DNA from: Gemmatimonadota bacterium | Lineage (GTDB): Bacteria > Gemmatimonadota > Gemmatimonadetes > Gemmatimonadales > GWC2-71-9 | NCBI GenBank assembly: GCA_029262195.1 | Contig: JAJCZX010000004.1 | Location: forward strand, 1-64,000 | Length of the DNA: 64,000 bases | Reading direction: 5' to 3' | Shown: positions 46,724 through 53,766 of the stretch, piece by piece | Numbering within the stretch: the first letter of the stretch is position 1 | Layout of the letters: every line of letters begins with the position of its first letter | The notes under the pieces: model-generated | What the model was told of the DNA's origin: nothing | Seen by the model: the letters and a program-made list of their open reading frames with translations, nothing else | Database searches by the model: none | Made by a program: the position numbers and the translations under genes

Positions 46724-47268
46724 CCAAAGAACCCGCCGGTAATAAGTCCGTAAGCCAGAGCATCCAGGAGAACCTTGAACGTGTGAGCCCGCGAGTGGCC
46801 AAACCAGACCATGTCCTGTACCGACGAGGCTCCATAGGCCAGAAACGCTATTGTGCTGGTGAAGCGGAACACCTGCCTGTAATCTGTCCCAACCGCCAGC
46901 GTCCGACTAGCCAGATATCCCACGGTAAGCGACACAACGAGTTGGAAAATAAACATTGCTAAGATCCTCCCGCCCATCGCCGGGACACCGGGATTCTGGA
47001 CGTAGAAAAACCCCACGGGCCCTTGGTCAAATCCTTTTTTGACATCGGGGTCTTGCAGATCCTTCGGATCGGGCGCATAAGGAATCGCATACTGGCCCGG
47101 CCCCACGTTGTGGTCGCGCATCAGTTTTTGGATCTGATCCTGCCCGGGAATTCCGGACCAATCCGCCTTATGGTGGGGCAAAAGAGTCCAGACTATAAAA
47201 CTGGCGACAAATACAGCCACTGCCGATAATACGATGGGGATCCAAATAGCCATCAAAGATACGGTCAT
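46705..47268 (-). CDS. Conserved membrane protein, unknown function
   Basis: 187 residues from the ATG at 47268, chosen for its GGAGA ribosome site about ten bases upstream. One N-terminal helix (IWIPIVLSAVAVFVASFIVWTLL), an external loop of about 80 residues rich in Pro and Asp (DHNVGPGQYAIPYAPDP... FYVQNPG), then three C-terminal helices (MFIFQLVVSLTVGYLA, FTSTIAFLAYGASSV, LLDALAYGLITGGFFGW). The HHKADWSGIP... loop suggests a conserved family, but I do not recognise it. First gene of the operon leading to the BNR protein and penicillin-acylase homologue. Confidence 0.75.
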   Translation of the reverse strand: MTVSLMAIWIPIVLSAVAVFVASFIVWTLLPHHKADWSGIPGQDQIQKLMRDHNVGPGQYAIPYAPDPKDLQDPDVKKGFDQGPVGFFYVQNPGVPAMGGRILAMFIFQLVVSLTVGYLASRTLAVGTDYRQVFRFTSTIAFLAYGASSVQDMVWFGHSRAHTFKVLLDALAYGLITGGFFGWLWPN

Positions 47269-47376
47269 CGCAAATTCTCCTAAAACACGGGACGCAGCCA
47301 AATTACCCGAGTTTACACGATACGCCAATGGCCTTAACGCCTTGAAATAGCCATCCGGCCTGCTAACATACGGTCC

Positions 47377-47964
47377 ATGAAACCGATTAGCATAAAAATA
47401 AAGCCGACCGACAGGGCTTCCTGCGACTTTATCGTTGAAGAACGCCTTATGGAAGGTGAAAACCGATTCACCCGATCCGAAGGCCCTTACGGCCATGAAA
47501 CCGTCGACGCAATACTCGGCCTGCCCGGCGTTGACGAGGTGGTGATTGCTGGCGACACGATAACTGTCAAAAAAGACGATGACCGCGAATGGAGAGAACT
47601 CGAGGAGCCGATAGCATACGCGATCCAGCTCGCAATCGCGCCGCAGTCTCAGATGGGCGGTGTCGGCAATAGTTCAGAGATAGACGAAGACGCACTGTTC
47701 GACCAGATTGAGGATTTCTTCGACAAAGAGGTCAATCCATCGATAGCCAGCCACTCCGGAAAGGTGGAGTTGATCGACATTCAAGACCGTACATTAATCG
47801 TCCGGATGATGGGTGGATGCCAGGGATGCGGCATGGCCAACGTGACTCTCAAACAGGGCATCGAAGCCAACGTAACTAAAATTTGGCCTATGATCGAAGG
47901 CATCAGGGATGTTACTGACCACGCTTCAGGCACGAACCCCTACTACAAATCAGAAGCTAAATAA
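47377..47964 (+). CDS. nfuA: Nfu/NifU-type Fe-S cluster scaffold protein
   Basis: 195 residues. N-terminal Nfu_N-like domain (about 1-90; CDFIVEERLMEG... GLPGVDEVVIAGDTITVKKDD), then a NifU C-terminal domain with the cluster-binding CxxC at Cys148 and Cys151 in MMGGCQGCGMA. Architecture as in Nfu1/NfuA carriers that deliver 4Fe-4S clusters to target enzymes. Divergent from the membrane-protein operon. The gene symbol is by domain architecture only. Confidence 0.88.
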   Translation: MKPISIKIKPTDRASCDFIVEERLMEGENRFTRSEGPYGHETVDAILGLPGVDEVVIAGDTITVKKDDDREWRELEEPIAYAIQLAIAPQSQMGGVGNSSEIDEDALFDQIEDFFDKEVNPSIASHSGKVELIDIQDRTLIVRMMGGCQGCGMANVTLKQGIEANVTKIWPMIEGIRDVTDHASGTNPYYKSEAK

Positions 47965-48000
47965 TTCCGATTTGTGGACGTGATCTGTTGCAAAACCCCT

Positions 48001-48366
48001 CTACACCGGGTGGGACACGCTCCGCACAAGACTCAACAACTCGGTAAGCTCATAGGGCTTACCAAGCACCGGCCGCCCGGTCGTCTCAAGGAACTCATGA
48101 GTTTCGGGGTCATCCGCAAAACCGGTAACCCAGATGATTCGTCCGGCAGCTTTAGCGTAATCCTCCTGGATCTGTTCAAAAAACTTCCTGCCATCCAGAA
48201 AGGGAAGCCTGAAATCGCAGATAATTGCGTCGAAATCTTTTTGTCCCAACTCGGCGAATGCCGCCAATCCGTTGTCCACTGATGTGACGGCGTAACTGGC
48301 ACGTTCGAGCGCAAGTGTCAGAGCCCGTACAACAGAAGGATCGTCATCCACTATCAATACATTCAT
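48001..48366 (-). CDS. Single-domain response regulator (CheY-like)
   Basis: 121 residues from the ATG at 48366, where the receiver begins (MNVLIVDDDPSVVRAL); the longer upstream frame is not receiver-like. Acidic pair DDD, phosphoacceptor in AIICDFRLPF, Thr in WVTGF and Lys in LGKPYEL. No output domain, so it would act by protein contact, for instance as acceptor for one of the two hybrid kinases. Located just upstream of the tRNA pair on the opposite strand. Confidence 0.88.
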   Translation of the reverse strand: MNVLIVDDDPSVVRALTLALERASYAVTSVDNGLAAFAELGQKDFDAIICDFRLPFLDGRKFFEQIQEDYAKAAGRIIWVTGFADDPETHEFLETTGRPVLGKPYELTELLSLVRSVSHPV

Positions 48367-48508
48367 CGAAATCGACCACGTTTTGAAGTTGTAGAATAAG
48401 AAAGATATATCAATTTGACTGGCGTCCGCCGTTAGCGCCAGCACCCTGGGCACCAATCTTGACCCCGTCCGCGGCCCTAGATAGGTTCCTTTGCTCCAAA
48501 ACAATCAG

Positions 48509-48590
48509 GCCCTGGTGGTGGAATTGGTAGACACGCTGTCTTGAGGGGGCAGTGGAGAGATCCGTTCCGGTTCGAGTCCGGACCAGGGCA
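48509..48590 (+). tRNA. tRNA-Leu (anticodon GAG)
   Basis: Acceptor stem GCCCTGG (48509-48515) pairs with CCAGGGC (48583-48589), discriminator A at 48590, no encoded CCA. Anticodon stem CTGTC/GGCAG with loop TTGAGGG; anticodon GAG at 48543-48545, reading CUC/CUU. T-arm TCCGG-TTCGAGT-CCGGA. The long variable arm region is that of a class II tRNA. Confidence 0.95.
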
Positions 48591-48599
48591 TGTTGTTTG

Positions 48600-48671
48600 G
48601 CCGCCGTAGCTCAGTGGTAGAGCTCTCGATTCGTAATCGAGTGGTCATCGGTTCAATCCCGATCGGCGGCT
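48600..48671 (+). tRNA. tRNA-Thr (anticodon CGT)
   Basis: Acceptor GCCGCCG (48600-48606) pairs with CGGCGGC (48664-48670); discriminator T at 48671; no encoded CCA. Anticodon stem CTCGA/TCGAG with loop TTCGTAA; anticodon CGT at 48632-48634. T-arm ATCGG-TTCAATC-CCGAT. It begins nine bases after tRNA-Leu. The 3' end of this gene forms the left copy of the direct repeat described at 48646-48675. Confidence 0.95.
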
Positions 48672-48675
48672 CTCT
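48646..48675 (+). repeat. Left attachment-like repeat (tRNA-Thr 3' end)
   Basis: 30 bases covering the T-arm and 3' acceptor strand of tRNA-Thr plus four bases beyond it. Recurs at 49835-49864 with 28 of 30 identical; both differences lie in the T-loop (A to G and T to C). Position at a tRNA 3' end is the classical integrase target. Confidence 0.6.
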
Positions 48676-48956
48676 ATTTATCCCCTTTTACGAATCATTT
48701 TCACCGGTTTGTCTCCCTTGTAATTCGTGGCGCCTGTGTGGCGTTTCCACTATCCATCGTTGCGGCCACACCTACTAAGGACTCTTTTGGTTCTCGACTC
48801 GGGAAAAGCGTATCCACGGGGTATCAACGAAAGGTCAAACTGAGGGCTCGCGTATTTCATTTGTGAAGAAATCCTACTGCAATATCCACATACCTTTTGG
48901 GATCTAAGTATCTCTATTTGTTAAGAATTGTGCCAACCTATAAGACAGTGGAAACC

Positions 48957-49097
48957 ATGATTACGCTAGACCCACCGGTAGGGACTCCCGGGCCAGAGGC
49001 AGTCGCGACTGGCTTCAGGTTAGCATTTGACGATTACCGCGAATTACCACGACACTGCGATAGCCACGAGTGCGATAAGCGCGTAATGCGGCTTTAA
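48957..49097 (+). CDS. Micro-protein, truncated relative of the product of 49177-49377
   Basis: 46 residues. Its second half (LAFDDYRELPRHCDSHECDKRVMRL) parallels the product of 49177-49377: LAYNSYEDLPKEC near the start and CNPDCNRLVRR near its end, as if the middle were deleted. Has two Cys residues in a C-x4-C arrangement. No ribosome site of note. Could be a real small gene or a decaying duplicate. Confidence 0.35.
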   Translation: MITLDPPVGTPGPEAVATGFRLAFDDYRELPRHCDSHECDKRVMRL

Positions 49098-49176
49098 GAG
49101 CTCGTTGTCGCAAATTGGTCGAGTTTTGTCGCAAAATTGCTCTGGCGCCTCAAACGTCGCGAGGACACCGTTCCTG

Positions 49177-49377
49177 ATGGTTTCGCCACTTCCTAAGACA
49201 TTGGCCTACAATTCCTACGAAGACTTGCCCAAGGAGTGTGAGCACGGAAAGCCGATAACCGGATCCAAATTCGTTTACCAGGCCTGCGGCATCAGTCTCA
49301 CGACCGTGCTTTACTGCTGCAACCCTGACTGCAACAGATTGGTCCGGCGCAGCCCTGAGGATCAGCCCGGTGGATGA
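49177..49377 (+). CDS. Small Cys-containing protein, possible zinc binder, unknown
   Basis: 66 residues from the ATG at 49177 (GAGGA about 13 bases upstream). Five Cys residues (KECEHG, YQACG, YCCNPDCNR) could form a compact metal-binding or disulphide-linked fold. It has a related shorter frame 80 bases upstream, and its stop overlaps the next start region by eight bases. Not recognised. Located inside the tRNA-bounded segment. Confidence 0.45.
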   Translation: MVSPLPKTLAYNSYEDLPKECEHGKPITGSKFVYQACGISLTTVLYCCNPDCNRLVRRSPEDQPGG

Positions 49378-49552
49378 CAAGCGCCTTGCGGGTGTGTCCG
49401 TCGTCGCGATCGCTACCATCGGTTGCGGAGTTCTGGGCGCAAAATTGGGACACTCCCTCGGAGTATATTGGATGATCGGTTTCTTGGCAGGAGCTGTCGC
49501 CGGTTTCGTTTCCGGAGCCACGTTGGTTTCCGCATCAGGGCTTACCAAGTAG
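49370..49552 (+). CDS. Small two-helix membrane protein, glycine-zipper type
   Basis: 60 residues, GTG start overlapping the end of the preceding gene. Two hydrophobic segments, GVSVVAIATIGCGVLGA and WMIGFLAGAVAGFVSGATLV, are rich in evenly spaced small residues (GxxxG/AxxxG), suggesting tight helix packing. Resembles in style AtpI/AtpZ-like or glycine-zipper proteins, holin-like or toxin-like peptides; none can be singled out. Confidence 0.45.
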   Translation: MDDKRLAGVSVVAIATIGCGVLGAKLGHSLGVYWMIGFLAGAVAGFVSGATLVSASGLTK

Positions 49553-49645
49553 AAGCCGGGGCGGTTGTTGAGGAAGACCACGGGGTCTGGAAGCCCGCCG
49601 GGCCGAGTTCATCGAAAAGCCCCAAAGCTTGCCAGTCGACGATGA

Positions 49646-49813
49646 GTGGAGGCAAAATTTGACGAAACATTGTCACAGATCGTTGAGGAGGCCTGGAAGA
49701 AACCGGTCGCACATGAAAAAGCACAAGACCGGATGGCTGGCGTTAGTGCGTTAGGCTTTCTCTCGGGCCTCGTCTCTCTCATGGTTTTCGCGATAAAGAA
49801 TCTTTCGTTCTGA
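49646..49813 (+). CDS. Micro-protein: amphipathic helix plus membrane segment
   Basis: 55 residues from a GTG at 49646 that directly follows an in-frame stop. N-terminal acidic amphipathic stretch (EAKFDETLSQIVEEAWKK), then a C-terminal hydrophobic helix (GVSALGFLSGLVSLMVFAI) ending KNLSF. Stop lies 21 bases before the right repeat. No clear ribosome site, so coding status is uncertain, but the clean one-helix layout argues for it. Confidence 0.35.
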   Translation: MEAKFDETLSQIVEEAWKKPVAHEKAQDRMAGVSALGFLSGLVSLMVFAIKNLSF

Positions 49814-49834
49814 ATCCGTGCGGGGGTGCCGAAG

Positions 49835-49864
49835 CATCGGTTCGACCCCGATCGGCGGCTCTCT
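49835..49864 (+). repeat. Right attachment-like repeat (copy of tRNA-Thr 3' end)
   Basis: 28 of 30 bases match 48646-48675. It can still fold a T-arm (ATCGG-TTCGACC-CCGAT), with the two differences in the loop giving another valid T-loop sequence, so it derives from a functional tRNA 3' end rather than random decay. No tRNA 5' half precedes it. Confidence 0.6.
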
Positions 49865-50029
49865 TACCATAGGTCCTTTCACCCGTTTACAACCTTTTTG
49901 TTACCGCCTGCCCCATCTGGTCTCCAAAATAAGAACTCCCGTTGCGCCACCCGGGTACTGGATCGGAACACGCGAAACGAGCCAAGGACGTTTCGTCTGT
50001 TCGGTAGCCTTTCCAAAACAGGGCTGTCG

Positions 50030-50060
50030 GTCGGACCCTCAACCTCCAAGAGGGTCCGAC
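50030..50060. repeat. Perfect 11-bp inverted repeat (hairpin)
   Basis: GTCGGACCCTC at 50030-50040 and GAGGGTCCGAC at 50050-50060 enclose a 9-base loop. It lies in the 293-base gap between the tRNA-bounded segment and the response regulator gene at 50158. There is no following T-run on either strand, so it is not a standard terminator. It could be a regulator site, a leader hairpin of the response regulator mRNA or an end of the mobile segment. Confidence 0.5.
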
Positions 50061-50157
50061 ATCCTCCCCACCGCACAACCGCTTTGCTTTACTTAAACGG
50101 AACGCGGGGTTTCCTTCAAGAAATGGAAGGGCGCCTGTATTTTTTCATGGGGAAACC

Positions 50158-50526
50158 ATGGCCAACATTTTGATTGTAGATGACAAGCGAGATATCCGTT
50201 TGCTCATGAAGGATATTCTCGAGGTGGCGGGGCATTCGATTGCCCATTTTTCCGACGGGAACGAGGCTATCAAAACCGTGACCGATGGCGCATATGAAAT
50301 CGCGTTCGTGGATCTTTTCATGCCGGAAATTGACGGGCTCGAATTGATCCCGCGACTGGCCCGAGCGGACCTTTCCATGAGAATCGTAGCCATGTCGGGC
50401 GGAGCGTTGACCGTCGAAGCTGCAGCTCTGTTCAATGCCGCCGAAACGTTCGGGGCTGCCACCACCCTCGAAAAACCGTTTAGCGTAGCCCAACTGCGGG
50501 AACTGGTGGACGGCCTACTGTCCTGA
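50158..50526 (+). CDS. Single-domain response regulator (CheY-like)
   Basis: 122 residues. Receiver only: NILIVDDKRDIRLLMK acidic pair, acceptor in AFVDLFMPEIDG, Ser in AMSGGAL and Lys in LEKPFS. Ribosome site GGGGA about seven bases before the ATG. It is not closely similar to the other single-domain regulator (48001-48366). No kinase gene is adjacent; a hybrid kinase may be the partner. Confidence 0.9.
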   Translation: MANILIVDDKRDIRLLMKDILEVAGHSIAHFSDGNEAIKTVTDGAYEIAFVDLFMPEIDGLELIPRLARADLSMRIVAMSGGALTVEAAALFNAAETFGAATTLEKPFSVAQLRELVDGLLS

Positions 50527-50539
50527 CGGCCGGGTACGC

Positions 50540-51832
50540 TTAGATTTTGAGGATTATCCTGGCTACTGTGAAGTAGATAATCAGGCCGGTTGCATCAACC
50601 AGCGTGGTGACGAGCGGAGCCGAAACGACAGCGGGGTCAAGACGCAGGGCTTGCACAACCACTGGCAAAACTGCTCCGACGAGGTTCGCCATAAAAACCA
50701 CGATCACCATAGTCACGCCGAGGACCACGGCCACTTCCGTTCCTCCACCGGGGTCAAAGAACCCCCAGAGGGCCAACACGGCTGCCAGGACAATCCCCAA
50801 CAACAAGCCCACGAAAGTTTCTTTGAGTACGACACGGCCCCAATCCCGGGCCCGCAACTCCCCGGTCGAAAGCGACCGAATTATTAGCATCGCGGATTGA
50901 GTCCCGGTATTCCCCGCCGCACCCATCAAAAGAGGGACAAAGAACACCAGCACAACCCTGGTCTGGAGAGTGGCTTCGAAGTGCTCCATGATTTTGGCGG
51001 TGAAAAGACCGGTCACCAATAAGATCATCAGCCAGCCAACCCTCCGGCGCCACAGAAATGCGACACCAGCGCGTGTGTATTCCATGTCTGCCGGAGCCAC
51101 GGCCGCCAGCTTATGGATATCCTCGGTCGCCTCCTCTTCAATGACTTCCATCATATCGTCGGAAGTCACGATTCCCTTCATTCGCATCGCTGAGTCGACC
51201 ACCGGAAGGGCACTTAACCCTCGCGCCTGCATCAAGCTGGCTACGTCTTCTTGATCGGTGTCTTCGAAAACGGTAACCGGCTCGGTTTCCATCAACGATT
51301 GGACCGATGCTCCCGGGCGAGCGCCAAACAATTCTCTAAAACTGACAATGCCCACCAGCCGAACGTCTTTTTCCAGAACGTATACGTAGCGCAACGTTTC
51401 AGGACGCTCCCGCAACTGGAGCCTCAGAGCCACGATCGCCTCGTCTACGGTCATCGAAGGCAACACATGAGCAAAATCCGGAGTCATCAAACCGCCGGCT
51501 TCGTCCTCCTCGTACCCGGCGAGTTTCTGGACCTCCGCCATCGCCTCCGGTGTCAATGATCGGAAGACATTGCGGCGAGCGCCCTCTTCCAGAGCCTGGA
51601 AAACGTCAGTGAGATCATCCGGAGCCAATAGCGACAGGTATTTTCCGCGGCGGTCGGACGGTAAATCAAGCAAAACGTCCGCCTGGTCCACCGACTCAAG
51701 GATCTCGAACAACTCCTGTCCGTGAGATTCAGACATGGCGGCAAACTCTGCTCGCTTCTCTGCGCGGGAGAGAAGCGGCCAGGCGGCTCGAAGTTCATCA
51801 AGGGGAAGGAGTTGCTCGTCTGTTTTATTCAT
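50540..51832 (-). CDS. mgtE: MgtE-type magnesium transporter
   Basis: 430 residues from the ATG at 51832 (a longer frame reaches 51880). MgtE architecture: acidic helical N domain (about 1-115; ILESVDQADVLLDLPSDRRGKYL), two CBS domains (about 120-240; AGGLMTPDF, SLMETEPVTVFEDTDQEDVASLM, GIVTSDDMMEV) and five C-terminal helices with the pore motif VVVFMANLVGAVLPVVVQ. The N and CBS domains sense cytosolic Mg2+ and gate the channel in characterised members. No recognisable Mg2+ riboswitch was found upstream. Confidence 0.95.
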   Translation of the reverse strand: MNKTDEQLLPLDELRAAWPLLSRAEKRAEFAAMSESHGQELFEILESVDQADVLLDLPSDRRGKYLSLLAPDDLTDVFQALEEGARRNVFRSLTPEAMAEVQKLAGYEEDEAGGLMTPDFAHVLPSMTVDEAIVALRLQLRERPETLRYVYVLEKDVRLVGIVSFRELFGARPGASVQSLMETEPVTVFEDTDQEDVASLMQARGLSALPVVDSAMRMKGIVTSDDMMEVIEEEATEDIHKLAAVAPADMEYTRAGVAFLWRRRVGWLMILLVTGLFTAKIMEHFEATLQTRVVLVFFVPLLMGAAGNTGTQSAMLIIRSLSTGELRARDWGRVVLKETFVGLLLGIVLAAVLALWGFFDPGGGTEVAVVLGVTMVIVVFMANLVGAVLPVVVQALRLDPAVVSAPLVTTLVDATGLIIYFTVARIILKI

Positions 51833-51982
51833 AGGCTGGCCAGATTCTAGCCGTGGATCCGGTCCGCGACAACCCTCCACAAGTCAGGAAACTCCTGCCA
51901 TGGCGTTCGCTGGCCATCACTTGACAAAGAAACTGGCAATGGCAAACTTGTTGCCCGTCAAGAATAGGGGAATCAAAATTCA

Positions 51983-52201
51983 ATGTTTCATTCCAACGTG
52001 GAAAAAAGAGACCAATCGGATCGCAGGAATGATTCCGATAGAAGGGGCGAGCCGCGGCGTCAAAAGACCCGGAGAATTTCGATACAGGAAATGACGTTCG
52101 AGCGCCGAGCAGCTTCAGAACGAAGGGACGCAGAGAGAAGGGACGAACAGTCCCGGCGGCAAAAACCCCGCCGCGCCAGCGATGTTGGATGGGTTTTCTA
52201 G
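51983..52201 (+). CDS. Arg-rich micro-protein with repeated RR motifs
   Basis: 72 residues, about a third Arg. Repeated D/E-R-R units (DQSDRRNDSDRRGEPRRQKTRR, then FERRAASERRDAERR and SRRQKPRRASD) with an RRQK-x-RR segment occurring twice, so it seems built by internal duplication. No fold recognised; could be disordered and bind nucleic acid or an acidic partner. GGGGA about 13 bases upstream. A bidirectional terminator follows at 52228, which supports transcription. Confidence 0.55.
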   Translation: MFHSNVEKRDQSDRRNDSDRRGEPRRQKTRRISIQEMTFERRAASERRDAERRDEQSRRQKPRRASDVGWVF

Positions 52202-52227
52202 CTCCAAACCACAACAGAAAAAAAACG

Positions 52228-52262
52228 AACCGGCCGGTCATCCCCAGGGTGACCGGCCGGTT
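52228..52262. terminator. Bidirectional rho-independent terminator
   Basis: 13-bp perfect stem AACCGGCCGGTCA (52228-52240) with TGACCGGCCGGTT (52250-52262) and a 9-base loop. T-rich on the + strand after it (TTCTTTTTTT) and A-run before it (so T-run on the - strand). Placed between the convergent micro-protein and citrate synthase genes. Confidence 0.85.
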
Positions 52263-52269
52263 TCTTTTT

Positions 52270-53556
52270 TTACCTCTTTTCGACTTCTACGTAATCCCGC
52301 TTATCCTCCCCAAGGTAGATCTGCCTCGGTCTCACGATACGAAGATCGGGATCTACCAGACTTTCCTGCCATTGGGCTAACCAGCCGGGCGTCCGCCCGA
52401 TCGCGAACAATACCGGGTACATCTCCACAGGGATCTTCATAGCCTCGTAGATAATGCCAGAATAGAAGTCGACGTTCGGATACAGTTTGTGCGAGATAAA
52501 GAAATCGTCTTCGAGTGCGATTCTCTCCAACTCCAGCGCGATGTCGATGAGCGGGTTACGACCAACCACATCAAACACCTCGAAGGCTACCTTTTTGATG
52601 AGTTGAGCCCGCGGATCGAAGTTCTTATAGACCCTATGTCCAAAGCCCATGAGCCGTATTTCACGGTTTTTGACTCGTTCGATGTACGCAGGAATGTTCT
52701 TCACATCCCCAATTTCGCGCAGCATACGAAGGACCATCTCATTGGCCCCGCCGTGTAGCGGACCGTAGAGGGCTGCCGCCGCGGCAGCCATGGCACTGTA
52801 GGGATCAACCCCACTAGATCCAACGGACCGCATGACGCTGGTAGAACAGTTTTGCTCGTGGTCTGCGTGGAGAATGAACAAGACGTCGAGAGCTTTTTCC
52901 AACACGGGGTCGGGCTCGTAAGTCACCTCGGTAGTCTTGAACATCATGTTCAAGAAATTGCCCGTGTAGGACAAATCGTTGTCCGGGTAGGCGTATTTCA
53001 TTCCCTTCATATGGCGAAAAGCGAAAGCAGCCAGCGTAGGAGTCTTGGCAATGAGTCGATGGATCTGATGCTGGCGGCATTCAGAATCGTGTATGTCCTT
53101 CGCCTCCGTATAGAAAGTCGAAAGAGCTGCTATCGTCGACACGAATACTCCCATGGGGTGGGCGTCGTACCGGAAACCATCCATGAATTTTTTGACGTTT
53201 TCATGAATAAACGTGTGATGGGTTATGTCATATTCCCAATCAGAAAGTTCCTTCTTTTGCGGCAAATCTCCGTGCATCAACAGATACGCGGTTTCGAGGA
53301 ATGAACCTTTTTCAGCCAACTGTTCAATGGGGTAACCGCGATACCGGAGAATTCCTTTGTCACCATCGATAACAGTGACGTTGCTCTTGCAGGATGCGGT
53401 ATTGGTAAGACCGGGATCGTAGGTCATCAGACCGAAGTCATTTTCGTCGGTCTTTATCTGCCGCAATTCTAGAGCACGAATGGTGCCGTTTTCAACGGGG
53501 AGTTCGTAACTCTTTCCCGTGCGGTTGTCAGTAATGGTAATTGTATTTTCAGGCAC
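52270..53556 (-). CDS. gltA: Citrate synthase
   Basis: 428 residues from the GTG at 53556, preferred because CGGAG lies nine bases upstream; the ATG at 53565 would touch that site. Catalyses oxaloacetate plus acetyl-CoA to citrate. Catalytic residues: His in LHADHEQNCSTS, His in GPLHGGANE (CoA/oxaloacetate site), GFGHRVYKNFDPRA, and Asp in NVDFYSG. Length and N-terminal domain (TITDNRTGKSYELPVENGTIRA) match the type II hexameric, Gram-negative class. Single-gene unit with a terminator after it and a hairpin in the leader. Confidence 0.97.
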   Translation of the reverse strand: MPENTITITDNRTGKSYELPVENGTIRALELRQIKTDENDFGLMTYDPGLTNTASCKSNVTVIDGDKGILRYRGYPIEQLAEKGSFLETAYLLMHGDLPQKKELSDWEYDITHHTFIHENVKKFMDGFRYDAHPMGVFVSTIAALSTFYTEAKDIHDSECRQHQIHRLIAKTPTLAAFAFRHMKGMKYAYPDNDLSYTGNFLNMMFKTTEVTYEPDPVLEKALDVLFILHADHEQNCSTSVMRSVGSSGVDPYSAMAAAAAALYGPLHGGANEMVLRMLREIGDVKNIPAYIERVKNREIRLMGFGHRVYKNFDPRAQLIKKVAFEVFDVVGRNPLIDIALELERIALEDDFFISHKLYPNVDFYSGIIYEAMKIPVEMYPVLFAIGRTPGWLAQWQESLVDPDLRIVRPRQIYLGEDKRDYVEVEKR

Positions 53557-53584
53557 GACGCCCATCTCCGTTCATGGTAGATTA

Positions 53585-53632
53585 CGCCAGTGCCTCGAAC
53601 GTCGAAAATGCAGAGGCCACTGGCGCTTTTTT
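53585..53632. terminator. Hairpin plus T-run in the citrate synthase leader (terminator on the opposite strand)
   Basis: CGCCAGTG (53585-53592) pairs with CACTGGCG (53618-53625), extended inside by CCTC (593-596) with GAGG (613-616) around one bulged base. On the + strand it is followed by TTTTTT, making a terminator shape facing away from gltA; on the - strand it lies in the gltA 5' leader. May stop antisense transcription or act as an mRNA leader structure. Confidence 0.45.
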
Positions 53633-53766
53633 ATTGAGTTTAATCTAGATAGGGATTGAGTATAATTCCCTTAAGAACAATTTATGGAATCTTCACTCAT
53701 TCCGATACTGCCCACTGATCAGATTTCAAGATCAGTTTCCCGGTTCATACACCACATTGGCAAGGA

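Larger units (their letters stand above)
48646..49864. mobile_element. Putative mini integrative island or remnant in tRNA-Thr
   Basis: About 1.2 kb bounded by 30-bp imperfect direct repeats, the left one being the tRNA-Thr 3' end. The inside carries four tiny genes (48957, 49177, 49370, 49646), no integrase, and a gene-poor, AT-richer beginning (48676-48956). Without an integrase it would be a decayed element or one mobilised in trans. An alternative is a degraded tandem copy of tRNA-Thr, but the right copy shows only the 3' tRNA end with no recognisable 5' half. Inference from repeat structure. Confidence 0.5.

Noticed and set aside
49818..50173. Two overlapping + frames across the right repeat and hairpin
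   Set aside because: They run through the tRNA-derived repeat and a perfect hairpin and give Arg/Pro/Ser-rich translations without a start signal.
53661..53666. TATAAT hexamer as a promoter of the macro domain gene
   Set aside because: The hexamer is perfect but the nearest TTGAGT is 21 bases upstream, too far; mentioned only in the gene entry.
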